Source: Ensifer adhaerens (lineage in GTDB: Bacteria > Pseudomonadota > Alphaproteobacteria > Rhizobiales > Rhizobiaceae). Taken from it: DNA of 64,000 nucleotides. Each line of letters begins with the position of its first letter. Within the stretch, counting starts at the first letter, position 1. A program made the translations under genes and the position numbers. The notes under the pieces are model-generated. The model did no database searches. It was not told the origin of the DNA and saw only the letters and a list, made by a program, of their open reading frames with translations. The stretch covers positions 3,332,001 through 3,396,000 of the forward strand of contig OCMG01000004.1 in assembly GCA_900215285.1 (NCBI GenBank), written 5' to 3'. This document shows, in pieces, positions 16,653 to 26,446 of the stretch.

Positions 16653-19304
16653 ATGCGCACTGAAACGGGCCAGGTCTTCAGCCTGGCGGATTACAAGCCC
16701 ACAGACTTCATCCTTGAGCGCATCGATCTGACATTCGAGTTGCACCCGCTGGAGACCAAGGTCACCGCGCGGTCGCTCTTCCATCGCCGTTCCGGTGCCG
16801 CGCTCAACGCGCCGCTCGTGCTGGATGGCGACGAGTTGATCATGACGTCGCTTCTGCTCGACGGCATCGATCTGGCCCGCGACCGCTACGAAGAGAATGG
16901 CCAGCAGCTCATCATCACCGGCCTTCCGGAAGAAATTGCCTTCGAAATCACCGTCGAAACCGTTCTGGCGCCCGCCAACAACACGCAGTTGATGGGGCTC
17001 TATCGCTCGAACGGCGTTTACTGCACGCAGTGCGAGGCCGAGGGATTCCGCCGCATCACCTATGCCTATGACCGGCCCGATGCGCTCGGCGTCTACACCG
17101 TACATATCATTGCCGACAAGGCGACCTGCCCTGTCATGCTTTCCAACGGCAATTGCATCGGCAAGGCCGGCTATGGCGAAGGCAAGCACTTTGCCTCCTG
17201 GTTCGACCCGCATCCGAAGCCATCCTACCTTTTCGCGCTGGTCGCTGGCGATCTCGGCGTCGTCGAGGACACGTTCACGACCATGTCGGGCCGCGAGGTC
17301 GCGCTGAAAATATATGTCGAGCACGGCAAGGAGCCGCGCGCGGCCTATGCGATGGATGCGTTGAAGCGCTCCATGCGCTGGGACGAAGAGGTGTTCGGGC
17401 GCGAATACGATCTGGACATCTTCATGATCGTCGCCGTTTCCGACTTCAACATGGGGGCCATGGAGAACAAGGGCCTCAACATCTTCAACGACAAATATGT
17501 GCTGGCCGATCCAGAGACCGCAACGGATGCCGATTTCGCCAATATCGAAGCGATTATCGCACATGAATATTTCCACAACTGGACCGGAAACCGCATCACC
17601 TGCCGAGACTGGTTTCAGCTCTGCCTCAAGGAAGGTCTGACGGTCTATCGCGACCACGAATTCTCCGCTGACCAGCGCTCGCGGGCCGTCAAGCGCATCG
17701 CGGAGGTGCGGCATCTGAAATCGGAGCAGTTTCCGGAGGATGCGGGGCCGCTCGCCCATCCCGTGCGCCCGACGCGCTACAAGGAAATCAACAACTTCTA
17801 TACGTCTACCGTCTACGAGAAAGGTTCGGAAGTCACCCGCATGATCGCGACCATCCTTGGGCGCGAGGCCTTCAAGCGGGGCATGGACCTTTATTTCGAC
17901 CGTCATGACGGTCAGGCCGTCACGATCGAAGACTTCGTGAAGTGCTTCGAGGATGTTTCGGAACGCGATCTGACCCAGTTCTCGCGCTGGTATCACCAGG
18001 CCGGTACGCCCCTTGTGAGCGTCTCCACCGAGTTCGATGCCGAGCGGCAGGAGTTCAGCGTTTCCCTCGAACAGCTCGTACCGCCGACGCCGGGACAGGC
18101 GCGCAAGGAACCCATGCACATCCCGCTGAAGTTCGGCCTCATTCTGCCGAATGGAAACGAGGCAGAACTTGCCGGCGTGACGGGAGGAGAGGTGACGGAC
18201 GACGTTCTGCATCTGACGGAACGGAGCCAGACCTTCACATTCGCGAATGTTCCTGCCCGCCCTGTCCTGTCGCTCAACCGCGGCTTCTCGGCACCGATCA
18301 ATGTCGACTACACGCTGCCAGCCGAGGACCTCGCGCAGATTGCCGTCCACGATCGCGATCTCTTTGCACGCTGGCAGGCACTGAACAGCCTGGCGCTGCC
18401 GGAACTGACCGGCGCGGTCAAGGCTGTTCGCAGTGGCGTTGCACCCACATTCAATCCCGCCTTCATCGCTGCCCTGCTTGCGGCTGCGGCGGACGAAGAT
18501 CTCGAGCCCGCCTTCCGCGCGCAGGCGCTCGCGCTGCCGAGCGAGAGCGACATCGCCCGTGAAGTCGGCTCCAACAACGATCCCGACGCCAATCTGGTTG
18601 CGCGGCTTGGCGTGCTCAACGCAATCGGACTGACGGGACGAAAGATCTTCTCAAACCTTTTCGATACGATGGCGTCCACGGGCCCCTTCAAGCCGGATGC
18701 CGCCAGCGCCGGCAAGCGCGCCTTGCGCAATACGGCGCTCACCTATCTTTCCTTTGCCGACAATGACCCTGCACTGGCGCGCCAGGCCTTCGACAGGGCC
18801 GACAACATGACCGATCTCAGCCACGCGCTGACGGTGCTGACGCATCACTATCCCGACAGTGCCGAGACGGCCGAGGCGCTGGAAATCTTCGCCTCCCGCT
18901 TCGAAGGCAATCCGCTTGTCCTCGACAAGTGGTTCGCGATTCAGGCGACCACGCCGGGACCCGATGCACTCGATCGGGTCAAGATGCTGATGGACAGCCC
19001 GCGTTTCAACGCCGGCAATCCCAATCGCGTGCGCGCGCTGATCGGCACATTCGCCTTCTCCAACCTGTCCGGCTTTGCGCGAGCGGATGGTGAGGGGTTT
19101 AACTTCCTCGCGGCGCAGGTCCTGGACATCGATGCCCGCAATCCACAACTGGCCGCACGCCTGCTGACCTCGATGCGGTCGTGGCGCATGCTTGAGCCAC
19201 ACCGCGCCGGCCATGCCAGGCGCGCACTGGCTCAGATCGATGCCTCGCCCTCGCTTTCCGTTGACGTGCGCGATATTGCCGAGCGCATGCTGAAGGACGA
19301 CTGA
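16653..19304 (+). CDS. pepN: Aminopeptidase N (M1 family, zinc)
   Basis: An 883-residue protein, the full length of bacterial PepN. It is a cytoplasmic zinc exopeptidase that removes N-terminal residues from peptides in protein turnover. Seen directly are the substrate-amino-terminus motif GAMENKGLNIF near residue 267 and the zinc motif HEYFHNWTGNR near residue 304. The third ligand Glu follows in CLKEGLTVYRD. The long C-terminal DUF3458 helical region completes it. It stands alone, with a clear terminator after it. Confidence 0.97.
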   Translation: MRTETGQVFSLADYKPTDFILERIDLTFELHPLETKVTARSLFHRRSGAALNAPLVLDGDELIMTSLLLDGIDLARDRYEENGQQLIITGLPEEIAFEITVETVLAPANNTQLMGLYRSNGVYCTQCEAEGFRRITYAYDRPDALGVYTVHIIADKATCPVMLSNGNCIGKAGYGEGKHFASWFDPHPKPSYLFALVAGDLGVVEDTFTTMSGREVALKIYVEHGKEPRAAYAMDALKRSMRWDEEVFGREYDLDIFMIVAVSDFNMGAMENKGLNIFNDKYVLADPETATDADFANIEAIIAHEYFHNWTGNRITCRDWFQLCLKEGLTVYRDHEFSADQRSRAVKRIAEVRHLKSEQFPEDAGPLAHPVRPTRYKEINNFYTSTVYEKGSEVTRMIATILGREAFKRGMDLYFDRHDGQAVTIEDFVKCFEDVSERDLTQFSRWYHQAGTPLVSVSTEFDAERQEFSVSLEQLVPPTPGQARKEPMHIPLKFGLILPNGNEAELAGVTGGEVTDDVLHLTERSQTFTFANVPARPVLSLNRGFSAPINVDYTLPAEDLAQIAVHDRDLFARWQALNSLALPELTGAVKAVRSGVAPTFNPAFIAALLAAAADEDLEPAFRAQALALPSESDIAREVGSNNDPDANLVARLGVLNAIGLTGRKIFSNLFDTMASTGPFKPDAASAGKRALRNTALTYLSFADNDPALARQAFDRADNMTDLSHALTVLTHHYPDSAETAEALEIFASRFEGNPLVLDKWFAIQATTPGPDALDRVKMLMDSPRFNAGNPNRVRALIGTFAFSNLSGFARADGEGFNFLAAQVLDIDARNPQLAARLLTSMRSWRMLEPHRAGHARRALAQIDASPSLSVDVRDIAERMLKDD

Positions 19305-19332
19305 GAGCGGAAAAATCCGGTGCAAAAGTTCA

Positions 19333-19363
19333 ACGCCCGCAAAAAGTGATTTGCGGGCGTTTT
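19333..19363 (+). terminator. Rho-independent terminator of pepN
   Basis: A perfect 11-base stem, ACGCCCGCAAA with TTTGCGGGCGT, a six-base loop and a short T tract, 28 bases past the pepN stop. Confidence 0.85.
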
Positions 19364-19449
19364 GAATCCTGTGCGTGCATTGCAAAATTTCCATCCGCCA
19401 CGAGCTACCCCGGTTTTCGTACGCAGCGTGAAATCTCACGCGATTTCAT

Positions 19450-19468
19450 ATGGTTAAAAAAGAGTTAC
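19450..19468. promoter_or_regulatory. CtrA-like binding site upstream of the PleC-like kinase
   Basis: ATGGTTAA, the complement of the 8-base TTAACCAT half site seen in rhizobial CtrA targets, leads into TTAA-N7-TTAC, one mismatch from the full TTAA-N7-TTAA consensus. It is about 180 bases upstream of the kinase start, in an AT-rich stretch of a 346-base gap. Between the site and the gene, four copies of GAATCA or its complement fall within about 60 bases (19489-19545). Confidence 0.45.
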
Positions 19469-19650
19469 GATTTCCTCTGGACAAGGGGAATCAGCTTTGA
19501 TTCACTAGAATCACTTCGGGCACGGCGGCCCGAATCACCTGCGATCAAATGTCGGACATTGGTACCGGCGACAAGCAGGGAAGAATGACATCCGGCACTT
19601 TCACGCGATGCGGGCGTGGGGCGGGTGTTCAAGGACAGGAACGGGGAATT

Positions 19651-22038
19651 ATGGCGGACGCGCAACGGGGGAGCGTAGCCGATGGTCGGCTGCGTTTAAA
19701 GTTTCCGGGAGTGGGTGCAATGCGGCATTCGTTCCAGGTTCCGGGCAGGTCTCCGAGCCATGCGTCGGGGCGTAGCGCCTTTACCACCGGGCGGCAGAGC
19801 GGGCGTCTGGAGCCGATCCTCAAACGGTCGATCCCCGTCCTCATCGTCGCATTCCTGATCGTCGTGGCGGCGTCGCGCGTCATGGGTATCTATCTTGAGC
19901 GCGATCGGCTGGAGAATGCCGTGCGCCAAACGACCATCCTCTCCGTTGCTGCCGCATCGGCAGCCCTTGCAGAACACGTCGATTTTTTCAGATCGGGCGA
20001 TCGCGCCAAGGCGGAAGCCCTTCTCAATCGCTTTTTGCCGCAGGAACGGCTGCCGGATGCGGGTTTCGTGCTGCTGGTGCAGCGCTCCGGCCAGGTTTTT
20101 GCGGCGTCGCCCGGGGGCATGACCTTCATCGGCCGTTCGCTCTCCTCCGTCGCGCCCGATGCGCGCATGACCAGTGCTTTCGGCGATCGGGCCGGCACGT
20201 TCCACGCGGAACTCGGCGGGCAGGACCATTACATGGCGATCGCTGCCCTGCCCGATGATGCGGGTTATATTCTGGTCGCCAATTCCATGGCAGATGTCGA
20301 CGAGCGCTGGCGCGACGAGGTGTCGCTGAACGTGACCCTCTTTGCCGGCATCACGTCGATCCTGCTTGTAATTCTCATCGCCTACTATGCGCAGGTCAAA
20401 CGGACCCGCGATGCAGACCAGGTCTTCGTCGAATCGAATATGCGCGTGGAGACGGCTCTGTCGCGCGGCCGCTGCGGCCTTTGGGATTTCGATATGCAGA
20501 ACCGGACGCTGTTCTGGTCGCGCTCCATGTATGAGATGCTGGGTTTGCCGCCGGCTGCGGCGATGCTGAGCTTCGGCGATGCGGCACGCCTCATGCATCC
20601 TGATGACGGCAGCGTCTATTCTCTCGCACGCTCCATCATTCGCGGCGAATCCAGGCAAGTCGATCGCGTCTTTCGCATGCGCCATGCCGATGGCCATTAT
20701 GTCTGGATGCGCGCCCGCGCTCAGATGATCCGCACCGCCTCGGGCCGTGATCGGCTCATCGGCATCGCGATGGATGTCAGCGAACAGCATCGTTTGGCCG
20801 AGCGCTATGCCGAGGCGGACCAACGGCTCGCAGACGCCATCGAATCCACATCGGAAGCCTTTGTGCTTTGGGACAAGAACGATCGCCTGGTCATGTGCAA
20901 CAGCCATTATCAGCAGGCTTATGGTCTGCCGGACAAGGTGCTGGTGCCTGGCACCGAGCGGGCCGCCGTCAATGCCGCCGCTGCCCGCCCCGTCATCGTG
21001 CGACGTATCGCCGATCCGGATCAGGCCGGCGTCTGCTCGCAGACCTCGGAAGTCCAGCTTGCCGACGGGCGATGGCTGCAGATCAACGAACGCCGCACGC
21101 GCGACGGCGGTCTCGTTTCGGTCGGTACCGACATCACGGTCCTCAAGCGTCACCAGGAGCGCCTGCGCGAATCCGAACGCCGCCAGATGGTCACGATCGG
21201 CGACCTCTACGCCTCGCGGAAAATCCTCGAAAAACAGAAGGCCGAGCTGTCGCTGGCCAATGAGAATTATCTCTCGGAGAAGGAACGGGCCGAGGCCGCG
21301 AACCGGGCGAAGTCGGAATTTCTTGCCAACATGTCGCATGAGCTTCGCACGCCGCTCAATGCCATTCTCGGCTTCTCCGAAATGCTGCTGAACCACATGT
21401 TTGGCCCGCTCGGCTCGGAAAAATACGACGAATATGCTCAGGACATTTTCGACAGCGGCAAGCATCTGCTCAATGTCATCAACGACATTCTCGACATGTC
21501 GAAGATCGAGGCGGGCCATATCAAGATCGAGCGGGAGCCGGTCGATCTGGCGCCGCTGATCGAGGAGGCCGTGCGCTGCATGGCAGTTACCGCCGAATGC
21601 AAGGCGATCCATATCGACCGCGAGGTCTGCGACGGATTGATGTTGTCCGCCGACCGACGGGCCATCAAGCAGGTGCTGCTCAACCTTCTGTCGAATGCCG
21701 TGAAGTTCACGGGGCATGGCGGAACTGTATCGCTGCGGGCGCGCAAACATGACGGCGCGGTGACTCTGTCGATCAGCGACACCGGTATCGGCATCCCGCG
21801 CGACGCGCTGAAGAAGATCGGCCAGCCATTCGAGCAGGTGCAGAGCCAGTATGCCAAGAGCCAGGGCGGTTCCGGCCTCGGCCTTGCCATCTCCAAATCC
21901 CTGATCACGCTGCATGGCGGCCGCATCCGGGTCTTCTCGCGCGAGGGCCGCGGCACGACGATCTCCCTGCGCATTCCAGCGCCGAAGGCCCCTGTGATCG
22001 TCGAGATCGCGCCGGAACCAGTCAAGCTCTCAGCCTGA
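19651..22038 (+). CDS. pleC: PAS-domain sensor histidine kinase, PleC/PdhS-like
   Basis: A 795-residue membrane kinase. It has a membrane helix (IPVLIVAFLIVVAASRVMG), a periplasmic sensor of about 155 residues, a second helix (LFAGITSILLVILIAYY), two PAS domains, and a coiled coil. The HisKA domain has MSHELRTPLNAILGFSEM (His near residue 563) and the ATPase domain has GSGLGLAIS. The DHp sequence (MFGPLGSEKY, INDILDMSKIEAG) is the PleC/DivJ/PdhS type, which controls DivK and hence CtrA phosphorylation. The name is inferred from this and from its place between pepN and glnE. The start is uncertain; an ATG at 19720 after GGGAG is a rival. Confidence 0.75.
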   Translation: MADAQRGSVADGRLRLKFPGVGAMRHSFQVPGRSPSHASGRSAFTTGRQSGRLEPILKRSIPVLIVAFLIVVAASRVMGIYLERDRLENAVRQTTILSVAAASAALAEHVDFFRSGDRAKAEALLNRFLPQERLPDAGFVLLVQRSGQVFAASPGGMTFIGRSLSSVAPDARMTSAFGDRAGTFHAELGGQDHYMAIAALPDDAGYILVANSMADVDERWRDEVSLNVTLFAGITSILLVILIAYYAQVKRTRDADQVFVESNMRVETALSRGRCGLWDFDMQNRTLFWSRSMYEMLGLPPAAAMLSFGDAARLMHPDDGSVYSLARSIIRGESRQVDRVFRMRHADGHYVWMRARAQMIRTASGRDRLIGIAMDVSEQHRLAERYAEADQRLADAIESTSEAFVLWDKNDRLVMCNSHYQQAYGLPDKVLVPGTERAAVNAAAARPVIVRRIADPDQAGVCSQTSEVQLADGRWLQINERRTRDGGLVSVGTDITVLKRHQERLRESERRQMVTIGDLYASRKILEKQKAELSLANENYLSEKERAEAANRAKSEFLANMSHELRTPLNAILGFSEMLLNHMFGPLGSEKYDEYAQDIFDSGKHLLNVINDILDMSKIEAGHIKIEREPVDLAPLIEEAVRCMAVTAECKAIHIDREVCDGLMLSADRRAIKQVLLNLLSNAVKFTGHGGTVSLRARKHDGAVTLSISDTGIGIPRDALKKIGQPFEQVQSQYAKSQGGSGLGLAISKSLITLHGGRIRVFSREGRGTTISLRIPAPKAPVIVEIAPEPVKLSA

Positions 22039-24978
22039 CGCCTTCATCAAGAACTGGAAGGTCTTTCGCACGGCGCGTGTGCGAGCCTTCAGATCAGCCT
22101 CCAGAAACCTGATGTCGGGCGCATTCGCAACGCGACAAACGAGGTCGACGAGCCCTGCGGGGGCCTCTTTCGGATCGAACCCGCCATCGATGCAGAGACG
22201 GATCACCTGCGACAGCTCGCCGAGAAGCGCGAACGTCGTCGTGACGACTTCCATCTCGTCCTGAGACAGCGCCTGCGGCCCCAGGCGCTGCAGCACCTCG
22301 CCCGTCGGCGTGCCGGCTTCGATCCCGCCTTGCGCCATCATCGCCAGAAACTGCGCGATGAATTCCATGTCGATGAGGCCGCCAGGGATCAGCTTGAAAT
22401 CAAAGGCGCCGGATGGCGGCTTTTCCTGATCTATCAGGCTGCGCATTTCCGCGACGTCCCTGGCGATCTTGGTCCGGTCGCGCTTCATTGCGAGGATCTC
22501 GCCGATGATCGCTTCCGCCTCCTGCATCAGGCTCCCATCGCCGGCAATAGGCCGGGCGCGGGTGAGCGCCATATGCTCCCAGGTCCAGGCCTCCTCGCGC
22601 TGGTAGCGGGCAAAGGCATTGATGCGGGTCGCAACCGGACCCTTGTTGCCGGAGGGCCTGAGCCGCATGTCCACTTCGTAAAGCACGCCTTCGGCCGTGG
22701 GCGCCGAGAGTGCCGCAATCAACCGCTGCGTCAGACGACCGAAGTAGCGGTTCGCGTCGAGCGGCTTCGGACCGTCGGACTCGAGGGCATCATCGTCATA
22801 GTCATAGAGCAGGATGAGATCGACGTCCGAGCCGGCGGTGAGTTCCCGGCTGCCAAGCTTGCCCATGCCGACAATTGCGACACGGCCGCCGCGGAAACGG
22901 CCATGAGCTGCAGCAATCTCGGCCTCGACGGCCTGAAGGGCCCGCTCTAGCGTCAGATCGGCGAGATCGGAAAAGGCCGCGGCGGCGCGCGCACCGGTAA
23001 TGGCGCCGGTCAGCAGGCGGATACCGATCAGGAACCGCTGTTCCGCCGCAAAGACCCGCAGGCTGTCCAGCACGTCCTCGAAGTTGCGGGCAGAGGCAAG
23101 TGCTTGCCCCAGCCGCTCTGCAAGATAAGTGCGCTCCGGAATACGCGTCAGGAGCGTCGGGTCGAGCATGCCGTCAAAGACATGCGGACGCGCGGCGATA
23201 ATGCCGGCGAGCCGGGGGGCCGACGCCATGATCGTGACAATGAGATCGAGAAGCGGCGAATTGTTGCCGAGCAGCGAAAACAGCTGGATGCCGGCCGGCA
23301 GGCCCGCCATGAAGCGGTCGAAATGCATGAGCGCATCATCGGCGCGGGAACTTGCGCCAAAGGCCGCGAGAAGCTTCGGCATCATTTCCGTCAGCCGCTC
23401 GCGCGCTTCCACGGAATGGGTGGCGCGGTAGCGGCCAGAATGCCATGTCCGGATCACGCGGGAGATGTCGGCCGCGCGCCGGAAGCCAAGGCTTTCAAGC
23501 GTCTTCAACGTGTCTGGATCGTCCTTCGTGCCGGTGAAAACGAGATTGCCGGACCCGCCGGAGAGTTCTGCGGCCTGTTCGAAGAGCTTGGCGTAACAAT
23601 CCTCAACAGTCCGAAGAACCGTAACAAGCCGCACCGAGAAGGACTTCACATCGCGAAATCCCATCATCAGCGCAATGCGCTTCAATTCGGCTTCCTTGTC
23701 AGGAAGGATATGGGTCTGCTCGTCGCGCACCATCTGAATGCGGTGTTCGACGTCACGCAGGAACCAATAGGCCGCCGTCAGCGTCTCGGCCGTCTCGGCT
23801 CCGATCCAGTTGGCGCGCGCAAGTCCGGCGAGCGCGTCATCGGTGCGGCGTGAACGCAGTTCTGGAATGCGGCCGCCCGCAATCAGCTGCTGGGTCTGCG
23901 CAAAGAACTCGATCTCGCGGATGCCGCCGCGACCGAGCTTGACGTTGTGGCTCTTCACGGCGATCTCGTCGAAACCCTTGTGCAGGTGGATCTGCCGCTT
24001 GATCGAATGGATATCGGCAATGGCCGCATAATCGAGATACTTGCGGAAGATGAAGGGCTGGAGCTCCTTCAGGAATCCTTCGCCTGCCGCTATGTCGCCC
24101 GCAACGGGTCGGGCCTTGATGAAAGCCGCGCGCTCCCAGTTCTGCCCTCTTCCCTCGTAGTAGATCAACGCGGCCTCGACGGGGATGGCGAGCGGTGTAG
24201 AGCCCGGATCGGGGCGCAGCCGCAGGTCGATGCGGAAAACATAGCCGTAGGCGGTGCGCTCCTGCATGATGCGCACCAGCCGGCGGCAGAGCCGCGCGAA
24301 GGTCTCCGAGGCCTCATCGGGATCGGCGAGGATGCCGCGGTCCGTCTCGAAGAAAACCACCACGTCGATGTCAGAGGAGTAATTCAGCTCCGACGCGCCG
24401 AGCTTGCCCATGCCGAGCACGATCAGGCCGGAGCCCTGCGATGGATTTTCAGGATGCGGAAGCTTGAGCTTGCCCTGCTCATGGAGCGAGAGAAGCAGGA
24501 AGTCGACGGCTGACGACAGGCAGGCCTCTGCCAAACGGCTGAGCCATAAGGTCGTCTCCGGCGCCTCGAAGTAGCGGGCAAGATCGGCGAAGGCGAGGAG
24601 AAAGGCAACCTTTCGCTTGGCGAGGCGCAATCGGTTCATGAACGCTGTTTCTGCGCTTGTTCCAGCCTCCTCTGCCGCAGACCAGCATGTCCGCGCCGCG
24701 CGGACTTCGGCTTCGATCTCTGCCTCTACGTCTCCGAACAGGGCGATATCGAGCAGCGATGGAGCAATGCGGGCAACGTCTGCGAGATGGGGTGAGAGCG
24801 AAAGAACGGCCACGGCAAAGTCATGCAGTGCGCCTTCGGACGCGGCGAGCCTCTTCAGACGCTCGCAATCGCGGCCCGCGTCACGAAGCGCCTGCAGCGC
24901 CTCCTTGGCGGCTGTCTTGCTCTGCGGTTCAATCGGGCTCATCGCCAAAAAATCGGCGAGCGTTGCGGGTCTTGCCAT
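22030..24978 (-). CDS. glnE: Bifunctional glutamine synthetase adenylyltransferase / adenylyl-removing enzyme
   Basis: A 982-residue protein, full length. It attaches AMP to and removes AMP from glutamine synthetase according to nitrogen status signalled by PII. Two nucleotidyltransferase domains are visible: the N-terminal adenylyl-removing half with YSSDIDVVVFFE near residue 201, and the C-terminal adenylyltransferase half with TAGSDVDLILLYD near residue 719. The second of two close ATGs is chosen because GGAGG sits seven bases upstream of it. Its last nine bases overlap the end of the convergent kinase gene. It is the last gene of the degP-to-glnE series. Confidence 0.97.
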   Translation of the reverse strand: MARPATLADFLAMSPIEPQSKTAAKEALQALRDAGRDCERLKRLAASEGALHDFAVAVLSLSPHLADVARIAPSLLDIALFGDVEAEIEAEVRAARTCWSAAEEAGTSAETAFMNRLRLAKRKVAFLLAFADLARYFEAPETTLWLSRLAEACLSSAVDFLLLSLHEQGKLKLPHPENPSQGSGLIVLGMGKLGASELNYSSDIDVVVFFETDRGILADPDEASETFARLCRRLVRIMQERTAYGYVFRIDLRLRPDPGSTPLAIPVEAALIYYEGRGQNWERAAFIKARPVAGDIAAGEGFLKELQPFIFRKYLDYAAIADIHSIKRQIHLHKGFDEIAVKSHNVKLGRGGIREIEFFAQTQQLIAGGRIPELRSRRTDDALAGLARANWIGAETAETLTAAYWFLRDVEHRIQMVRDEQTHILPDKEAELKRIALMMGFRDVKSFSVRLVTVLRTVEDCYAKLFEQAAELSGGSGNLVFTGTKDDPDTLKTLESLGFRRAADISRVIRTWHSGRYRATHSVEARERLTEMMPKLLAAFGASSRADDALMHFDRFMAGLPAGIQLFSLLGNNSPLLDLIVTIMASAPRLAGIIAARPHVFDGMLDPTLLTRIPERTYLAERLGQALASARNFEDVLDSLRVFAAEQRFLIGIRLLTGAITGARAAAAFSDLADLTLERALQAVEAEIAAAHGRFRGGRVAIVGMGKLGSRELTAGSDVDLILLYDYDDDALESDGPKPLDANRYFGRLTQRLIAALSAPTAEGVLYEVDMRLRPSGNKGPVATRINAFARYQREEAWTWEHMALTRARPIAGDGSLMQEAEAIIGEILAMKRDRTKIARDVAEMRSLIDQEKPPSGAFDFKLIPGGLIDMEFIAQFLAMMAQGGIEAGTPTGEVLQRLGPQALSQDEMEVVTTTFALLGELSQVIRLCIDGGFDPKEAPAGLVDLVCRVANAPDIRFLEADLKARTRAVRKTFQFLMKASG

Positions 24979-25016
24979 TTGCATCCTCCCCCGCCCGAAG
25001 CCGGAGAGATGGCGGA

Positions 25017-26441
25017 TCAGGCGGCAACCAGCGGGAACAGCATCCTGACGGTGAGTCCCTTGTTTTCCGCAGTCTCGTCTTTTGTCGACGCCAATTCAAG
25101 CGAACCGCCATGCAGCGCGGTCACGGCCTCCACCATGGACAGGCCGAGGCCGGTTCCCGGTTTGGAGCGGCTTTCATCAATGCGGACAAAGCGCTGCACG
25201 GCATCCTCGTAGCGATGGGTCGGAATCCCCGGCCCCTCGTCAGCCACTGTCAGGAGGGCCTTGTCGCCGTGTCTGGAAAGGGCAACGGTGATGCTGGCAC
25301 CCTCGACGTCGCCTGCATATTTGACCGCGTTGTCGAGAAGGTTGAAAAGTGCCTGCCCCACGAGTTCGCGATTGCCGTGAATGTGAATGTCGGGCGCGAT
25401 CTCCATCTTCAGCTTGAGGCCGGCCTCCTCAATCACCGGCTCATAGAGTTCGGCGCTGTCGGCCGCGATGGCGCTGAGGTCGATGTCGTTCATCTCGGCC
25501 GTCGACGATCCGGCCTCGACGCGGGAGATCATCAAGAGCGCGTTGAATGTCCGGATCAACTGGTCGGACTCGGCGATGATCCCCTCGAGCGAGTGGCGAT
25601 ACTCATCCTCGTTGCTCGAATGGGACAGCCCGTCGGTCGCCTTGTTGCGGATGCGTGTCAGCGGGGTCTTCAGGTCGTGGGCGATGTTGTCCGAGACCTG
25701 CTTCAATCCCTCGTTCAATTTCTCGATCCGTCCGAGCATGCTGTTCAGGGAGACGGACATGCGGTCGAATTCGTCGCCGGATCCTACGACCGGCAGGCGC
25801 TGCGACAGGTCGCCAGCCATGATCTTGGCGCTGGCATCCGACATGCGGGCGATCCGGTTCAATGCATTGCGACCAATGAAGAACCAGATGACGAGCGCCC
25901 CAATGCCCATGACGCCGAGCGCAACCACCAGAGCCTGGCGGACCAGGACCTTGAAATGTTCCGGTTCACCGAGATCTCGCCCCACCAGAACGCGCAGGCC
26001 ATTGGGAAGCACGAAGACGTTTGCCAGCGCCATGTGAGGTTGCAGCTTGGCCTTGTCCTTGTTCTCATCGCCGAAGCGTTCATAGCGGAACGGCGTGTCG
26101 GTCCAGCCGGGATCGCCCATGATGCCGGGCTGGATCGCGGCGACGTTGCCGGCGAGGAAATCGCCCGAGGGGCCGGCAATCACGTAGAGATTGGCGCCGG
26201 GCTGACGCGAACGACGCTCCAGCGTCTTCACCAGACCGTTCATTCCGGCTGCTTCGTAGATATGGCTGATCTCTTCCACTTCCTGCGCAATCGCATTCTG
26301 CGTCTGCTCACGCAGGAAGTTGGCCGACATGCCCGCGACATAGATCACGAGGAATGCGGCGCAGAAGGCGAAGAGGAGAATGTAAAGAGCCGACAACCGG
26401 ACGGCTGTGCTCTTCATCAGGATGCGGAGCTGATGAAGCAT
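25017..26441 (-). CDS. Two-component sensor histidine kinase (HAMP)
   Basis: A 474-residue membrane kinase. TM1 (LYILLFAFCAAFLVIYVAG) is followed by a periplasmic loop of about 135 residues, TM2 (ALVVALGVMGIGALVIWFFIG) and HAMP. The HisKA box is NIAHDLKTPLTRIRN (His near residue 260). The ATPase domain has NLLDNAVKYA, DEGPGIP and GTGLGLSM. It starts five bases after the stop of the response regulator gene, with which it pairs. Stimulus unknown; the adjacent degP gene suggests envelope stress. Confidence 0.93.
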   Translation of the reverse strand: MLHQLRILMKSTAVRLSALYILLFAFCAAFLVIYVAGMSANFLREQTQNAIAQEVEEISHIYEAAGMNGLVKTLERRSRQPGANLYVIAGPSGDFLAGNVAAIQPGIMGDPGWTDTPFRYERFGDENKDKAKLQPHMALANVFVLPNGLRVLVGRDLGEPEHFKVLVRQALVVALGVMGIGALVIWFFIGRNALNRIARMSDASAKIMAGDLSQRLPVVGSGDEFDRMSVSLNSMLGRIEKLNEGLKQVSDNIAHDLKTPLTRIRNKATDGLSHSSNEDEYRHSLEGIIAESDQLIRTFNALLMISRVEAGSSTAEMNDIDLSAIAADSAELYEPVIEEAGLKLKMEIAPDIHIHGNRELVGQALFNLLDNAVKYAGDVEGASITVALSRHGDKALLTVADEGPGIPTHRYEDAVQRFVRIDESRSKPGTGLGLSMVEAVTALHGGSLELASTKDETAENKGLTVRMLFPLVAA

Positions 26442-26446
26442 CTGGA

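Noticed and set aside
16653..18350. Long leftward frame opposite pepN
   Set aside because: It is the mirror of a high-GC gene; pepN has every M1 signature, and the leftward frame has no motif or ribosome site.
19696..21915. 739-codon leftward frame opposite the PleC-like kinase
   Set aside because: No domain signature, poor codon use, and it covers a kinase with complete motifs.
23104..23853. Rightward frames opposite glnE
   Set aside because: Both nucleotidyltransferase domains of glnE are intact on the other strand.
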